This document shows, piece after piece, positions 7,342 through 15,790 of a stretch of DNA of 64,000 nt (position 1 is its first letter; the number at the start of each line of letters is the position of its first letter). Made by a program: the position numbers and the translations under genes. This DNA comes from Alistipes sp. (GTDB lineage: Bacteria > Bacteroidota > Bacteroidia > Bacteroidales > Rikenellaceae). A model generated the notes under the pieces. That model did not search any database. It was not told the DNA's origin and was given only the letters and a program-made list of their open reading frames with translations. The DNA lies in the NCBI GenBank assembly GCA_017631055.1, contig JAGBTZ010000033.1, positions 1-64,000 on the forward strand, read 5' to 3'.

Positions 7342-8340
7342 ATGTCAGAATTAAGAGTAAAAGAGATTATCAACCAACGAGGAATATCGGTTGCTGAATT
7401 TGCTAAGATGATAGGTGTTACCCGTGAGTATTGTTATTCATTGGTTAATGGTAAACACGCAAGTCAAAAGCAAATTGAGAAGATGGCAAATGCTCTTAAT
7501 CTGCCTATTCGAGATTTGTACACCGTTCCATCTCAAATTGAATCAGCATACAATCCTTATGACATAGTTTTTGGTAGAACAGAGCAATATCAGGCAAATG
7601 ATATTGTAACTTTTGGTAAACTAAATGGAGAGTACGGTGCTTTTAGCAATATGAGTACGGAGTATCCTGTTGAATGCTGCGGATATACATTCAAGACATC
7701 AGAACACTTATTCATAGCATTAAGATTTAGCGGTTATCCTGAATTACAAAAGGATATTATGAACTATCCTAATTCAATGTACTGCAAGAAGATATTTGTA
7801 AATGGTAATGATTATAAAAAATATCATCACCCTAATTGGCATGACAACTATTTTGATGTTGAGGTTATGAAGTATGTTGTATCCCTCAAATATGCCCAAA
7901 ATGCAGGGTTTAGGAAGTTATTAAACAAGAGCAAGGGCAAAGTTATAGTTGAGGATACAACGCAACAGAATACATCTAACAGTGTGTTAAGGTGGGGTTG
8001 TCAGGATTTGCAGAAAAAGGATTTGGTTAAGTCTGTTAGAAGTGTTGCAAAGAAGCATATTAATACTCTGATAAAAGAGGTAGAGCAAAAAACATTATCT
8101 CTTAAAAAACCTCGTTCAGAATCTGCTCAACAAAAAGTTGATGACAAATTGAAAGCACAAATTAAGGCAATGGAGGAGATGGCAGCACTGTGCGAACAGA
8201 CAATTTTGGAGCATTGTCATTACACCCTCGTGGGAGAGAATGCAATGGGTAAGATATTGACAGTTTTAAGAGATAATAATGGCAAAATAGACTATGATAT
8301 TAAATATCCTTTATTCCTATTTGAGCATGAGATAAAGTAG
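7342..8340 (+). CDS. HTH-NADAR fusion protein
   Basis: A 332-aa protein. Residues 1-65 are an XRE/HTH_3 domain (ISVAEFAKMIGVTREYCYSL, VNGKHASQKQIEKMANALNL). Residues about 85-235 are a NADAR (YbiA/DUF1768) domain, with FGKLNGEYGAFSNMST, the SEHLFIALRF helix and LRWGCQDLQ near its end. The last ~95 residues are helical and unassigned. NADAR domains are N-glycosidases, including enzymes that remove ADP-ribose from guanine in DarT-NADAR toxin-antitoxin pairs, and YbiA acts on riboflavin intermediates. No DarT-like neighbour is visible. Fusion to an HTH suggests a regulator that senses or processes an ADP-ribosyl ligand, or an element-borne defence or counter-defence function. Confidence 0.8.
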   Translation: MSELRVKEIINQRGISVAEFAKMIGVTREYCYSLVNGKHASQKQIEKMANALNLPIRDLYTVPSQIESAYNPYDIVFGRTEQYQANDIVTFGKLNGEYGAFSNMSTEYPVECCGYTFKTSEHLFIALRFSGYPELQKDIMNYPNSMYCKKIFVNGNDYKKYHHPNWHDNYFDVEVMKYVVSLKYAQNAGFRKLLNKSKGKVIVEDTTQQNTSNSVLRWGCQDLQKKDLVKSVRSVAKKHINTLIKEVEQKTLSLKKPRSESAQQKVDDKLKAQIKAMEEMAALCEQTILEHCHYTLVGENAMGKILTVLRDNNGKIDYDIKYPLFLFEHEIK

Positions 8341-8371
8341 TTAATAATTATCAAATGATATAAAACAAAAA

Positions 8372-8402
8372 TCCTGCATTCGCTTTTATGGAGAATGCAG
8401 GG
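8372..8402. terminator. Bidirectional hairpin between convergent genes
   Basis: CCTGCATTC (8373-8381) pairs with GAATGCAGG (8393-8401). It lies between the convergent stops at 8340 and 8437, and the upstream A run would serve the minus-strand gene. Confidence 0.65.
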
Positions 8403-8436
8403 TTATATTTGTATGTTAGAGGAGATTTTTTAGGCA

Positions 8437-8730
8437 TTACTTCAACTCCTTCGCCTTGCTCAATGCCTTCTCCAAGTCTGCCACCGAAGATACCTCAACC
8501 ACCTCTGTTCCTAACTTTACAAAACCGCTGATGGTCGGTCTATCCTCTCTCTCAAACAACTCCACAAAATCCACCTCCAAGACATTTGCAATCTTCTCCA
8601 ATGTTGCGATGGTCGGATTTCCGTTGAGGGTGGTGCTTAAATTCACAGGGTGAACATCGAGCATCTCGGCAACTTTCGCCAATGTCAAACCTCTCTGCTT
8701 TACAATCTCCTTTACTCTCAATTTTGCCAT
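8437..8730 (-). CDS. XRE-family transcriptional regulator
   Basis: A 97-aa protein. Residues 1-62 form a Cro/C1-type HTH: VKEIVKQRGLTLAKVAEMLD, VHPVNLSTTLNGN, then IEKIANVLEV. The remainder (FVKLGTEVVEVSSVADLEKA) is a short tail. The N-terminus is alike in plan to that of the HTH-NADAR protein (LRVKEI-x-x-x-RG). It is transcribed divergently from the 8885 gene and is a likely regulator of the element. Confidence 0.8.
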   Translation of the reverse strand: MAKLRVKEIVKQRGLTLAKVAEMLDVHPVNLSTTLNGNPTIATLEKIANVLEVDFVELFEREDRPTISGFVKLGTEVVEVSSVADLEKALSKAKELK

Positions 8731-8841
8731 AGTAGTCTAATTTTAATGGCAAAGATAGGAAATAAATGTCAAAATACTAATTATTTCCATATAAATTAAA
8801 AGAAAATACTAAAATAATTTGGATTATTAGTAATAAAACAC

Positions 8842-8849
8842 TATCTTTG
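8842..8849 (+). promoter_or_regulatory. Probable -7 box for 8885-9417
   Basis: TATCTTTG matches TAnnTTTG about 36 nt before the ATG at 8885, in the divergent spacer facing the XRE regulator gene. Confidence 0.5.
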
Positions 8850-8884
8850 TCATAGAAAAATAAAGGATATAACACTAATTCAAT

Positions 8885-9049
8885 ATGGCACGAGAGAGAA
8901 AATATAAGATTGGTTGCTCAGGCAGTGGTTGGGGCGTATGGGAGATTGCAACGGGCAATAAGGTGGCAAGTTGCGGATTGAGTCGATACAATGCTCTCGA
9001 CAAGTGGTATGAATTGGAGGGTTGGACTAAACCTTCAACTTGGTATTAA
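8885..9049 (+). CDS. Small uncharacterised protein
   Basis: A 54-aa basic protein below usual ORF cut-offs. It begins MARERKYKIGCSGSGWGVWE and ends GWTKPSTWY, with three Trp in the second half and several Gly/Ser. It has a promoter-like TATCTTTG upstream, and its stop lies 41 nt before the next gene. The pattern resembles short DNA- or RNA-binding proteins of mobile elements, but I recognise no family. Confidence 0.5.
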   Translation: MARERKYKIGCSGSGWGVWEIATGNKVASCGLSRYNALDKWYELEGWTKPSTWY

Positions 9050-9090
9050 GAATTAAAATTTTAACTAACTGTAATAAAAAATCTTACACT

Positions 9091-9417
9091 ATGAACGCAT
9101 TGGTTATCACAGACACAACATCAGTACGAATGAATGTAATCGCTCAGCGCACTCAAAATCTCCTCATTGCAGGGGCAAAGGCGATGATGATTGAGAATTT
9201 GAAGCATAAACTCCGTACAGGCGTAGCACACTTCATCTTCCAAAAGAAGAACGGAGAGTTGAGGGAGATGTTTGCCACTACTAATCCATCATTGGTAAAA
9301 CGCCACATCAACGGCAGAGGCGAGAGCAGAGAGTTGTATGCCACCACAGCGGTATTTGATTGTGAACTTGGCGAGTGGCGTTCGTTCCGATGGGAGTCGA
9401 TTGTGAAGGTGTTTTAA
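9091..9417 (+). CDS. DUF2693-like (WYL_2, SH3-barrel) protein
   Basis: A 108-aa protein. The core ELREMFATTNPSLV (about residues 54-67), the RELYATTAVFDCELGEWRSF stretch and the final ESIVKVF resemble the small DUF2693/WYL_2 SH3-barrel proteins common on Bacteroidales mobile elements. The start at 9091 is chosen because a TTG-initiated extension to 9040 would overlap the previous gene and adds nothing conserved. Role unknown; a nucleic-acid-binding accessory is plausible. Confidence 0.55.
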   Translation: MNALVITDTTSVRMNVIAQRTQNLLIAGAKAMMIENLKHKLRTGVAHFIFQKKNGELREMFATTNPSLVKRHINGRGESRELYATTAVFDCELGEWRSFRWESIVKVF

Positions 9418-9818
9418 CCTTCACTTTTTGTATTATTTAGAGCGATACTTCACAGAGTGCTATTCAAAAAGTTTCTCTAATAGAGAACATTGAAACAAAA
9501 AATGCTTATATTTGTGATGTCAAGTGGCATAAAAAACCACAAGACGGACATATTGAAAGTGTTTTTTGCAGTCCTAATCTGAAAATCTGACAGTTTTTAC
9601 GACAACGGGGCAACGAATAGCACTCATTTCTTGTATATGTATGGTTGGGAGCATTCTGCAACCCCATTCTGCATATTACAGGTGTGGGGTATCGCATCGT
9701 TTATTGTTGTCAAGGTTTTGTCAGAGCCATCAGATTGATAGACGAACAGTGTTCTCCACACTTTCTTTTTGTCATAACAGCGCAAACATTATAAACTTAA
9801 TTTTAATACTTTACTGTT
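9418..9818. promoter_or_regulatory. 400-bp leader region of the giant lipoprotein gene
   Basis: No gene is seen. TATATTTG at 9507-9514 is a candidate -7 box, which would leave a ~300-nt 5' leader. Open frames across it are not conserved-looking. No recognisable riboswitch fold was found by eye. Confidence 0.4.
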
Positions 9819-12800
9819 ATGAAGAAACTATTTTTATTAGTTGTGATTGTGGCAATGATGTTGCCAAGTTGCAAAAAGTTTGAAGAGGCGATTGAGAATA
9901 TCAATGGGCGTCTTGACGAGATTGAAAACACTCAAATTGCCACGCTCCAAGAACAGGTAAATGCAATCAATGCTACTTTGCCCGAATTGAAAAAGACGGA
10001 TAAGGAGTTGAAAGGGTTCATCGAGAATTTGCAGACTACCGCAAGCAATCTTCAAAAATCAATCGAACTGACAAACAAAGAGATTGAAAGTATTGAGAAG
10101 GAGTTAAAAAACAACATTTCAACTGCAAAATCTGATGTGTTGGCACAACTTGCATCTGTAAAGTCGGAATTGGAGGGCGAGTTAGTGCAAATCAACAATG
10201 CTATTACCTCTTTGCAAAATAAGGATAAGGCATTGGAACAGAAGATAGAAGACTTGGAGGAGTATATAAACGACAATATGATTTCAAAGGAGTGGGTATC
10301 TCAAACCTTTGCAACTCTCGAAAAGCACAATGAATTGGCAGCAGAAGTCGCAAGCATCAAGACACAGATAGAGTCAATCAACAAGAGCCTTACCGCCCTT
10401 GAAACTCGCCTTAACACCAAAATTAAGGCGGATATTGAGGCGGCAGTATCAACCTTGAACAAGGATATCCAACAGAAGGTAACAGAGATTACCAAAGCAT
10501 ACACAGATGCTATATCGGCAGCGAAAGAGGAGGTTGAGGCAGCATATACACAAGCAATCAAAGATGCCATTTCCGCTTCGGAGACAAAGATGCAACAGTG
10601 GGTTAATAACCAACTCGCAGGTTACTACACTATGCAGGAGGTTAATCAGATGCTTGCCGATATTATGCAGGAGTTCAACAGCAAACTCGAAGCACAGAAG
10701 GCGTATCTTGAAAATCTTATCAGCGAACTCTCGGAGCAACTCACCAAGAACATCTCAGACAACAAGGAGTTGATAGATGCTTTGCGTGAGGATTTATCAT
10801 CGGCACAGGGCGAGATTGCGGCAAATAAACTCGCCATTGCGGATAATGCAGAGCAGATTTCAAACAATGCCACCAAGATAACTGCCAATGCGCAAGCAAT
10901 AGCAGAGAATAGCGAAGATATTGATGGCAACAGCCAAAAGATTGAGGAGAACAAATCTCTTATCGAGGCAAACGAGACTCTTATCAACAACAATAAGAAT
11001 GCAATTACCTCTTTGCAATCAAATGTAGATACCAACACTCGCACCATTGCCAAGAATGCGGAGGAGATTGCCAAGAATGCTGCTCTTATTTCCGCCAACG
11101 CAACTGCCATTGGCAATAATGCACAGGCAATTTCTGAAAATACTGCCTCTATCGCACAATTGAGAAGTGACTTAAATAACACCGCTGCCGAGATTACCGA
11201 GGCATACAAGGAGGCAATCAAAACTGCCATCAACACCTTGAATGGACAACTCCGTGATGCTATCGCTACGGAAGTTACAACTATCAATACTCGTATCGAC
11301 AATGAGGTGGCAACTATTAACGCTGCAATAGATGCTCTCGATGCTCGTGTTACAACTTTGGAACAAGAGGTTAAGACTATCAAACTCACTATTTACAATA
11401 TGCAGGCAGATATTGCCGAGATGCAGGAGCAGATTGCTGCTCTTATCGAGCGTATTCAGTCGTTGAGTTTCGTTCCTGAGTTCTCGGATTGTAAGGCGAC
11501 TATGTACTACACTGAGAGCAATGGCACAATCACCGCAGGTAGTGCAACCCTTAAATATGAGGTGCGCCCTGCTGCTGTTGCCGAGGAGTTGGTTGCAGTT
11601 TGGGAGGAGGCGTTGAGCGTGAAGGCAGTCTATGCTCAAACTCGTGCTACGGTAGGCGAATTTGTAAATCTCACCGTTGAAAGCGCATCGGCAAAAGATG
11701 GTATTTTGACAGTTGTTGCCAAGGGCGCAAACCTCGAAGAAGGATTCTTCCGCAACGAAATCTCCGCAAATGTGCGCTTGGAGGTGTCGAATGGTTACAA
11801 CTGTTTGACTTCCGACTATGTAAATATGGTGCCTTGGACAACCAATACAGTCTATATTCCTGATGTAAATTTCAAGGCATATCTTGTCGAGAAGTTTGAC
11901 ACCGATTCAGATAGCGAAATTTCGTTAGCAGAGGCAGAGAACATTACCGAGATTGATATTATGGGACTTATGCCACAGGCGACTTCGCTTGCAGGTATCG
12001 AGTATTTCACCAACCTCGAAAAGTTGAACTGCTCGTTCAACCGCCTCACTTCGCTTGATCTATCGAATAATAAGAAACTCACCGATGTTAATGTAAGCAA
12101 CAACCGCCTCACAGCCCTCGATGTTAGTGGTTGCACTGCTATTGTATCGTTTGATGCTTCAAACAATAAACTCACCGAGTTCGATTTGAGCGCAGCAAAG
12201 GGACTCACTACGCTGAATGTTGCTACCAACAAACTTGGCGCACTCAATGTATCGCAGAACAAGCAACTTGTTTCGCTCAACTGCACAGGCAATGAGATTA
12301 CATCGCTCGACACTACCACAATTCTCGGACTTACGGAGTTGTATTGCGGTAAGAATAATATCTCTTTGCTCAATTTAACCAAAAATACAGCACTCACCAC
12401 GCTCGAATGTTTTGAGAATCGCTTGACATCGCTTGACCTTACCAAAAATACCGCTCTTATCTCTCTTGATTGTGGCGAGAACGCATTGAAAACTATCTAC
12501 CTCGGTAGCGATAAGATAACCACCCTTGATTGTGCTAACAACGCTTTGGAGAGCATCAACCTCGGTATGCTTACCAAGATGACAACCCTCGATTGCTCGC
12601 ACAATGTACTCACGCAGTTGGATATTACAAAGTGTGCAGTTCTCGAAACACTGAACTGCTCTTACAATGCCCTCACCGCATTGGATATTAGCGCACGCCC
12701 TTCGCTCAAAACCCTCGACTGCTCGAACAACTCTTCGCTCGTTAAGTTGTGGGTTAAAGATGATGCGCAGCAGGGCGCAGTTGCCATCATCAAAGACGAT

Positions 12801-14333
12801 GCAACAACCATATACTACAACAATGGCGGTCTGCATATCCCTGATGCAGCATTGAAGGCATACCTTTTGAACAACTACGATGATAATGGCGATGGCGAGA
12901 TTTCGATTGCCGAGTCGGACAATATCACTATGGTAAACTGTTCGGGTAAGGGTGTAAGCGACCTTACAGGTTTGGAGTCTTGTACCAATCTCGTAACCCT
13001 CAATTGCTCAAATAACAACATCACCAAGATTGAGTTGCCAAACCTCTTGCAGTTGCGCACCCTCACTTGTAACGACAACCCTATCGAGCATCTTAACCTC
13101 GACAACTGTACAGCGTTGGAGTATCTCAATTTGCAGGGAGTAACCACCAATGCTATCAGCGACACCGCAATCAGTATTGATAACTACACACAGGCATCTT
13201 CGCTCTACTTTACTGTCAAGAATACAGCGTTCAAGTCATTTACATTTAAGAATGCTACCGCTTTGGCTACTTTGGAAATCTATGGCGAGTTTTCCGATGT
13301 TACCGTAACCAACAATACCGCACTGACATCGCTTGTATTCTATGCCCCTGTTGTCAATGCTACCTTGTCGGGCAATAGCGTATTGGAGGGTGTTGATGTA
13401 TCTTCACTCTTGCAACTCGAAACACTCGATGTGCAGAAGTGTAAGTTGCAGTCGCTCGATGTTACCAAGAACTTGGCATTGACCTCGCTCGTATGTAATA
13501 ACAACGAACTCACAACGCTCGATGTGTCAAATAACACTTCGCTTGTTAAGTTCTATTGCAACAACAATAAGTTGCCGAAAATAAATGTAACAGCAAACAC
13601 TGCATTGAAGAAGTTTGTTATTGCAAATAACTTGCTTTCGGCTTTGAATGTTCGAAACAATACCGCCCTTACATATCTTAATGTAAACAATAATGCTGAA
13701 CTTTCGATGGTTGATGTGAAGTATAACACAGAGTTACAGGAGTTGCATACAGAGGGATTAACAGCGATAACAGAAATGGATTTAATCCAAAATCCAAAAC
13801 TGACAAAATATTCATTTACAAATTGTCCTAACCTTGTAAATATCAATGTTTGCGCAGACTTCACTATGGATAATTGTCTCTTTACTGGTGTGGGTAACAA
13901 TCCAGGACTTTCTATAACTAATACAACAGGAATCGAGTTCTATTATGTGGGTCGTTTTTGTCCAAACATTAGCAAAGGAGGAGTCGTATTTACAATATCC
14001 AATGGAGGCAAGAATGGTACAATAGTATCTTTAGAAGAAGCAACATCCCTGAATTTCCATAGCGCTCGGACTTGGTGTTCTAATTATGGAACGGGGTGGA
14101 ACTTGCCTTCGTCAAGTGAGTTGTTAGTGATTTACAATCAGAAGTCAGCCATCAACTCAATCCTCTCAGCAAATGGATATACAACCCTCGGCACAGGTTC
14201 TTATTGGTCTTCTACTGTGGTCGATAGCACCACTTATGGCCATGCATACGTAAGATATTTAGGTAGTGGTCAATCCTATAGCGAAAACAAGGTCAATTAC
14301 TACTGTTGTGTGCGTGCTGTTTATGCTTTTTAA
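9819..14333 (+). CDS. Giant coiled-coil / leucine-rich-repeat surface lipoprotein
   Basis: A 1504-aa protein. A lipoprotein signal ends in LPSC (Cys18). Residues about 20-550 are a long coiled coil that includes register repeats such as NAEEIAKNAALISANATAIG. Residues 552-675 form a β-domain. Residues ~720-1000 and ~1045-1370 are leucine-rich repeats of the L-x-x-LDCSNN-x-LT-x-LD type. Each LRR block is preceded by an acidic Ca-binding-like loop (DTDSDSEISLAEAE near 690, DDNGDGEISIAES near 1020). Residues ~1385-1504 are a DUF1566/C-type-lectin-like domain with WNLPSSSEL, YWSST and a terminal VRAVYAF. The layout is a stalk presenting a binding head. Codon use shifts to AT-rich around 13730-14100, suggesting exchange of the 3' end. 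The likely role is adhesion or ligand binding at the cell surface. Confidence 0.75.
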   Translation: MKKLFLLVVIVAMMLPSCKKFEEAIENINGRLDEIENTQIATLQEQVNAINATLPELKKTDKELKGFIENLQTTASNLQKSIELTNKEIESIEKELKNNISTAKSDVLAQLASVKSELEGELVQINNAITSLQNKDKALEQKIEDLEEYINDNMISKEWVSQTFATLEKHNELAAEVASIKTQIESINKSLTALETRLNTKIKADIEAAVSTLNKDIQQKVTEITKAYTDAISAAKEEVEAAYTQAIKDAISASETKMQQWVNNQLAGYYTMQEVNQMLADIMQEFNSKLEAQKAYLENLISELSEQLTKNISDNKELIDALREDLSSAQGEIAANKLAIADNAEQISNNATKITANAQAIAENSEDIDGNSQKIEENKSLIEANETLINNNKNAITSLQSNVDTNTRTIAKNAEEIAKNAALISANATAIGNNAQAISENTASIAQLRSDLNNTAAEITEAYKEAIKTAINTLNGQLRDAIATEVTTINTRIDNEVATINAAIDALDARVTTLEQEVKTIKLTIYNMQADIAEMQEQIAALIERIQSLSFVPEFSDCKATMYYTESNGTITAGSATLKYEVRPAAVAEELVAVWEEALSVKAVYAQTRATVGEFVNLTVESASAKDGILTVVAKGANLEEGFFRNEISANVRLEVSNGYNCLTSDYVNMVPWTTNTVYIPDVNFKAYLVEKFDTDSDSEISLAEAENITEIDIMGLMPQATSLAGIEYFTNLEKLNCSFNRLTSLDLSNNKKLTDVNVSNNRLTALDVSGCTAIVSFDASNNKLTEFDLSAAKGLTTLNVATNKLGALNVSQNKQLVSLNCTGNEITSLDTTTILGLTELYCGKNNISLLNLTKNTALTTLECFENRLTSLDLTKNTALISLDCGENALKTIYLGSDKITTLDCANNALESINLGMLTKMTTLDCSHNVLTQLDITKCAVLETLNCSYNALTALDISARPSLKTLDCSNNSSLVKLWVKDDAQQGAVAIIKDDATTIYYNNGGLHIPDAALKAYLLNNYDDNGDGEISIAESDNITMVNCSGKGVSDLTGLESCTNLVTLNCSNNNITKIELPNLLQLRTLTCNDNPIEHLNLDNCTALEYLNLQGVTTNAISDTAISIDNYTQASSLYFTVKNTAFKSFTFKNATALATLEIYGEFSDVTVTNNTALTSLVFYAPVVNATLSGNSVLEGVDVSSLLQLETLDVQKCKLQSLDVTKNLALTSLVCNNNELTTLDVSNNTSLVKFYCNNNKLPKINVTANTALKKFVIANNLLSALNVRNNTALTYLNVNNNAELSMVDVKYNTELQELHTEGLTAITEMDLIQNPKLTKYSFTNCPNLVNINVCADFTMDNCLFTGVGNNPGLSITNTTGIEFYYVGRFCPNISKGGVVFTISNGGKNGTIVSLEEATSLNFHSARTWCSNYGTGWNLPSSSELLVIYNQKSAINSILSANGYTTLGTGSYWSSTVVDSTTYGHAYVRYLGSGQSYSENKVNYYCCVRAVYAF

Positions 14334-14349
14334 TAATTTGAACCAACTC

Positions 14350-14378
14350 GGTTGGGAGGATTTCCACCCCTCCCAACC
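14350..14378 (+). terminator. Hairpin after the giant lipoprotein gene
   Basis: GGTTGGGAGG (14350-14359) pairs with CCTCCCAACC (14369-14378). It is 17 nt after the stop. The T run is short (TT), so it may be an mRNA-stabilising or weak terminator hairpin. Confidence 0.5.
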
Positions 14379-14415
14379 TTAAAAATCAATTTACTAACAA
14401 TTAAAATTTACAACT

Positions 14416-14868
14416 ATGAATAATAATGTTATCAAAAATTGTCTTCCTTACGAAGAATACCTGCAATTAGTATCTAAAATAGATAAACCTATCACGGATC
14501 TCAAACAAGCTGTAAAAGTACTTAATGAAATTTTTAAGATGACAGAATGTTTGCTAAATGTAGATATTAGAGACAGTATCAGATTTGACAGTATTTGCGA
14601 ATGTACAGAAACACCATACCCCTATAATATGGAGTTGTCGGGGAATTTTATAGGAGAAAAGTATCATATACATTTGTTATTTTTAAGTCTTGAAAAAGTA
14701 GTTGTTAAAGAAATACCTTTCTTGGTAATTAAAGCGGGTGGTTTTTCTGAAAACAACGATGGTAATGGATTAAATTTATATATTCAATGTAATGATATAG
14801 TCGTTATTAACCCAACAAGACTTGATGTGTATACATCTATGTTAAACCATTTACAAAAGAACGAATAG
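14416..14868 (+). CDS. Uncharacterised 150-aa protein
   Basis: No signal peptide or membrane helix is present. It is acidic and rich in Ile, Asn and Glu, with mixed α/β character: a helical N-terminus (LPYEEYLQLVSKIDKPITDL) and a β-rich C-terminal half (KYHIHLLFLSLEKVVVKEIP). Codon use is strongly AT-rich compared with the start of the upstream gene. It follows the giant lipoprotein by 82 nt and precedes a clear terminator. I recognise no family. An immunity or accessory role for the neighbour would be speculation. Confidence 0.6.
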   Translation: MNNNVIKNCLPYEEYLQLVSKIDKPITDLKQAVKVLNEIFKMTECLLNVDIRDSIRFDSICECTETPYPYNMELSGNFIGEKYHIHLLFLSLEKVVVKEIPFLVIKAGGFSENNDGNGLNLYIQCNDIVVINPTRLDVYTSMLNHLQKNE

Positions 14869-14891
14869 TCCTATAATGATAATATATTTAC

Positions 14892-14914
14892 AGGAGGCAC
14901 ACGCCTCCTTTTTT
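14892..14914 (+). terminator. Rho-independent terminator
   Basis: AGGAGGC (14892-14898), loop ACAC, GCCTCCT (14903-14909), then a T run. It ends the 9819-14868 unit. Confidence 0.85.
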
Positions 14915-14994
14915 ATTGGTGCAAAAATCAATTGTCTATTTAATACCATATACATAATAAATTTAACTTAATTCATATTATTATATTAATAAAA

Positions 14995-15026
14995 TTTGTT
15001 TATTTAATAATATATCATTATTTTTG
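14995..15026 (+). promoter_or_regulatory. Promoter of the small recombinase gene
   Basis: TTTG (14995-14998), a 20-nt spacer, TATTTTTG (15019-15026). The elements sit inside an imperfect AT inverted repeat (about 14975-14993 against 15000-15016), which could be an operator or recombinase site. Confidence 0.6.
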
Positions 15027-15052
15027 TCATACAAAATTAAACTATAACCAAT

Positions 15053-15643
15053 ATGACAAAGATTAAAAGCACATATCGTACATCGGATTATCTTGATTGG
15101 GATTCGATGATGAACCTTATCCGTAGATTGTATAGAGATGGTAACCACCGTATGAGTTTATTGTTGGGTTGTGGCAGTTTCTTTGGATTGCGAATTTCCG
15201 ACCTGCTCACATTGAGTTGGGATATGCTACTTTATGAGGAGCAGTTTACCATACGAGAGAAAAAGACGGGAAAGCGTAGGGTGGTAAAAATAAACCACGA
15301 ATTTCAACGACATATCAACAACTGCTACCGAGCATTAGGAATTAAAGACGATAGTGAAAAATGTTTTTTATCTCAGAAGGGTAGTGTATATTCAATCCAA
15401 CGCATCAACAGCATCTTCAAAGACATCAAAAAGAACTACAATTTGAAAATTCAAAATTTCTCTACCCACACGATGAGAAAGACTTTCGGTAGAAAAGTTT
15501 TTGAGAGCGCAGGAGAGAATGCGAACTTGGCATTAGTGCGATTGTCTGAACTCTTCAACCACTCCAACATCGCAATCACCAAAATATATCTCGGCATCAG
15601 ACAGGAAGAGTTGTTGGAAACCTACGACTTGTTGGATTTTTAG
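15053..15643 (+). CDS. Minimal tyrosine recombinase
   Basis: A 196-aa protein that is essentially only the catalytic domain. Visible active-site residues are Arg in GLRISDLLTLSWDM (residue ~50), Lys in EKKTGKRR, His-x-x-Arg in THTMRKTFGRK (~143-146), His in LFNHSNIAIT and the Tyr nucleophile in KIYLGI. The set is complete, so it should be active. It lacks the N-terminal SAM-like core-binding domain of normal integrases. Its own promoter precedes it and a terminator follows. It could resolve element forms or drive local inversion; the larger protein at 15791-17200 is the better candidate for integration. Confidence 0.8.
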   Translation: MTKIKSTYRTSDYLDWDSMMNLIRRLYRDGNHRMSLLLGCGSFFGLRISDLLTLSWDMLLYEEQFTIREKKTGKRRVVKINHEFQRHINNCYRALGIKDDSEKCFLSQKGSVYSIQRINSIFKDIKKNYNLKIQNFSTHTMRKTFGRKVFESAGENANLALVRLSELFNHSNIAITKIYLGIRQEELLETYDLLDF

Positions 15644-15688
15644 AGAAACATTCACTTATATACAGAAATGAACATTTTACAAAACAGC

Positions 15689-15743
15689 AACATTGTCTAT
15701 ATCAATACTTTACAAAAGTAAGATACGGACAATGTTCTTTTTT
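15689..15743 (+). terminator. Terminator of the small recombinase gene
   Basis: AACATTGTC (15689-15697) pairs with GACAATGTT (15728-15736), with an inner TACTT/AAGTA stem and a trailing T run. Confidence 0.7.
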
Positions 15744-15790
15744 ATATGAAAAACAGTGTTTTTGAAATAGGATTTGAGGTGATTAATCCA

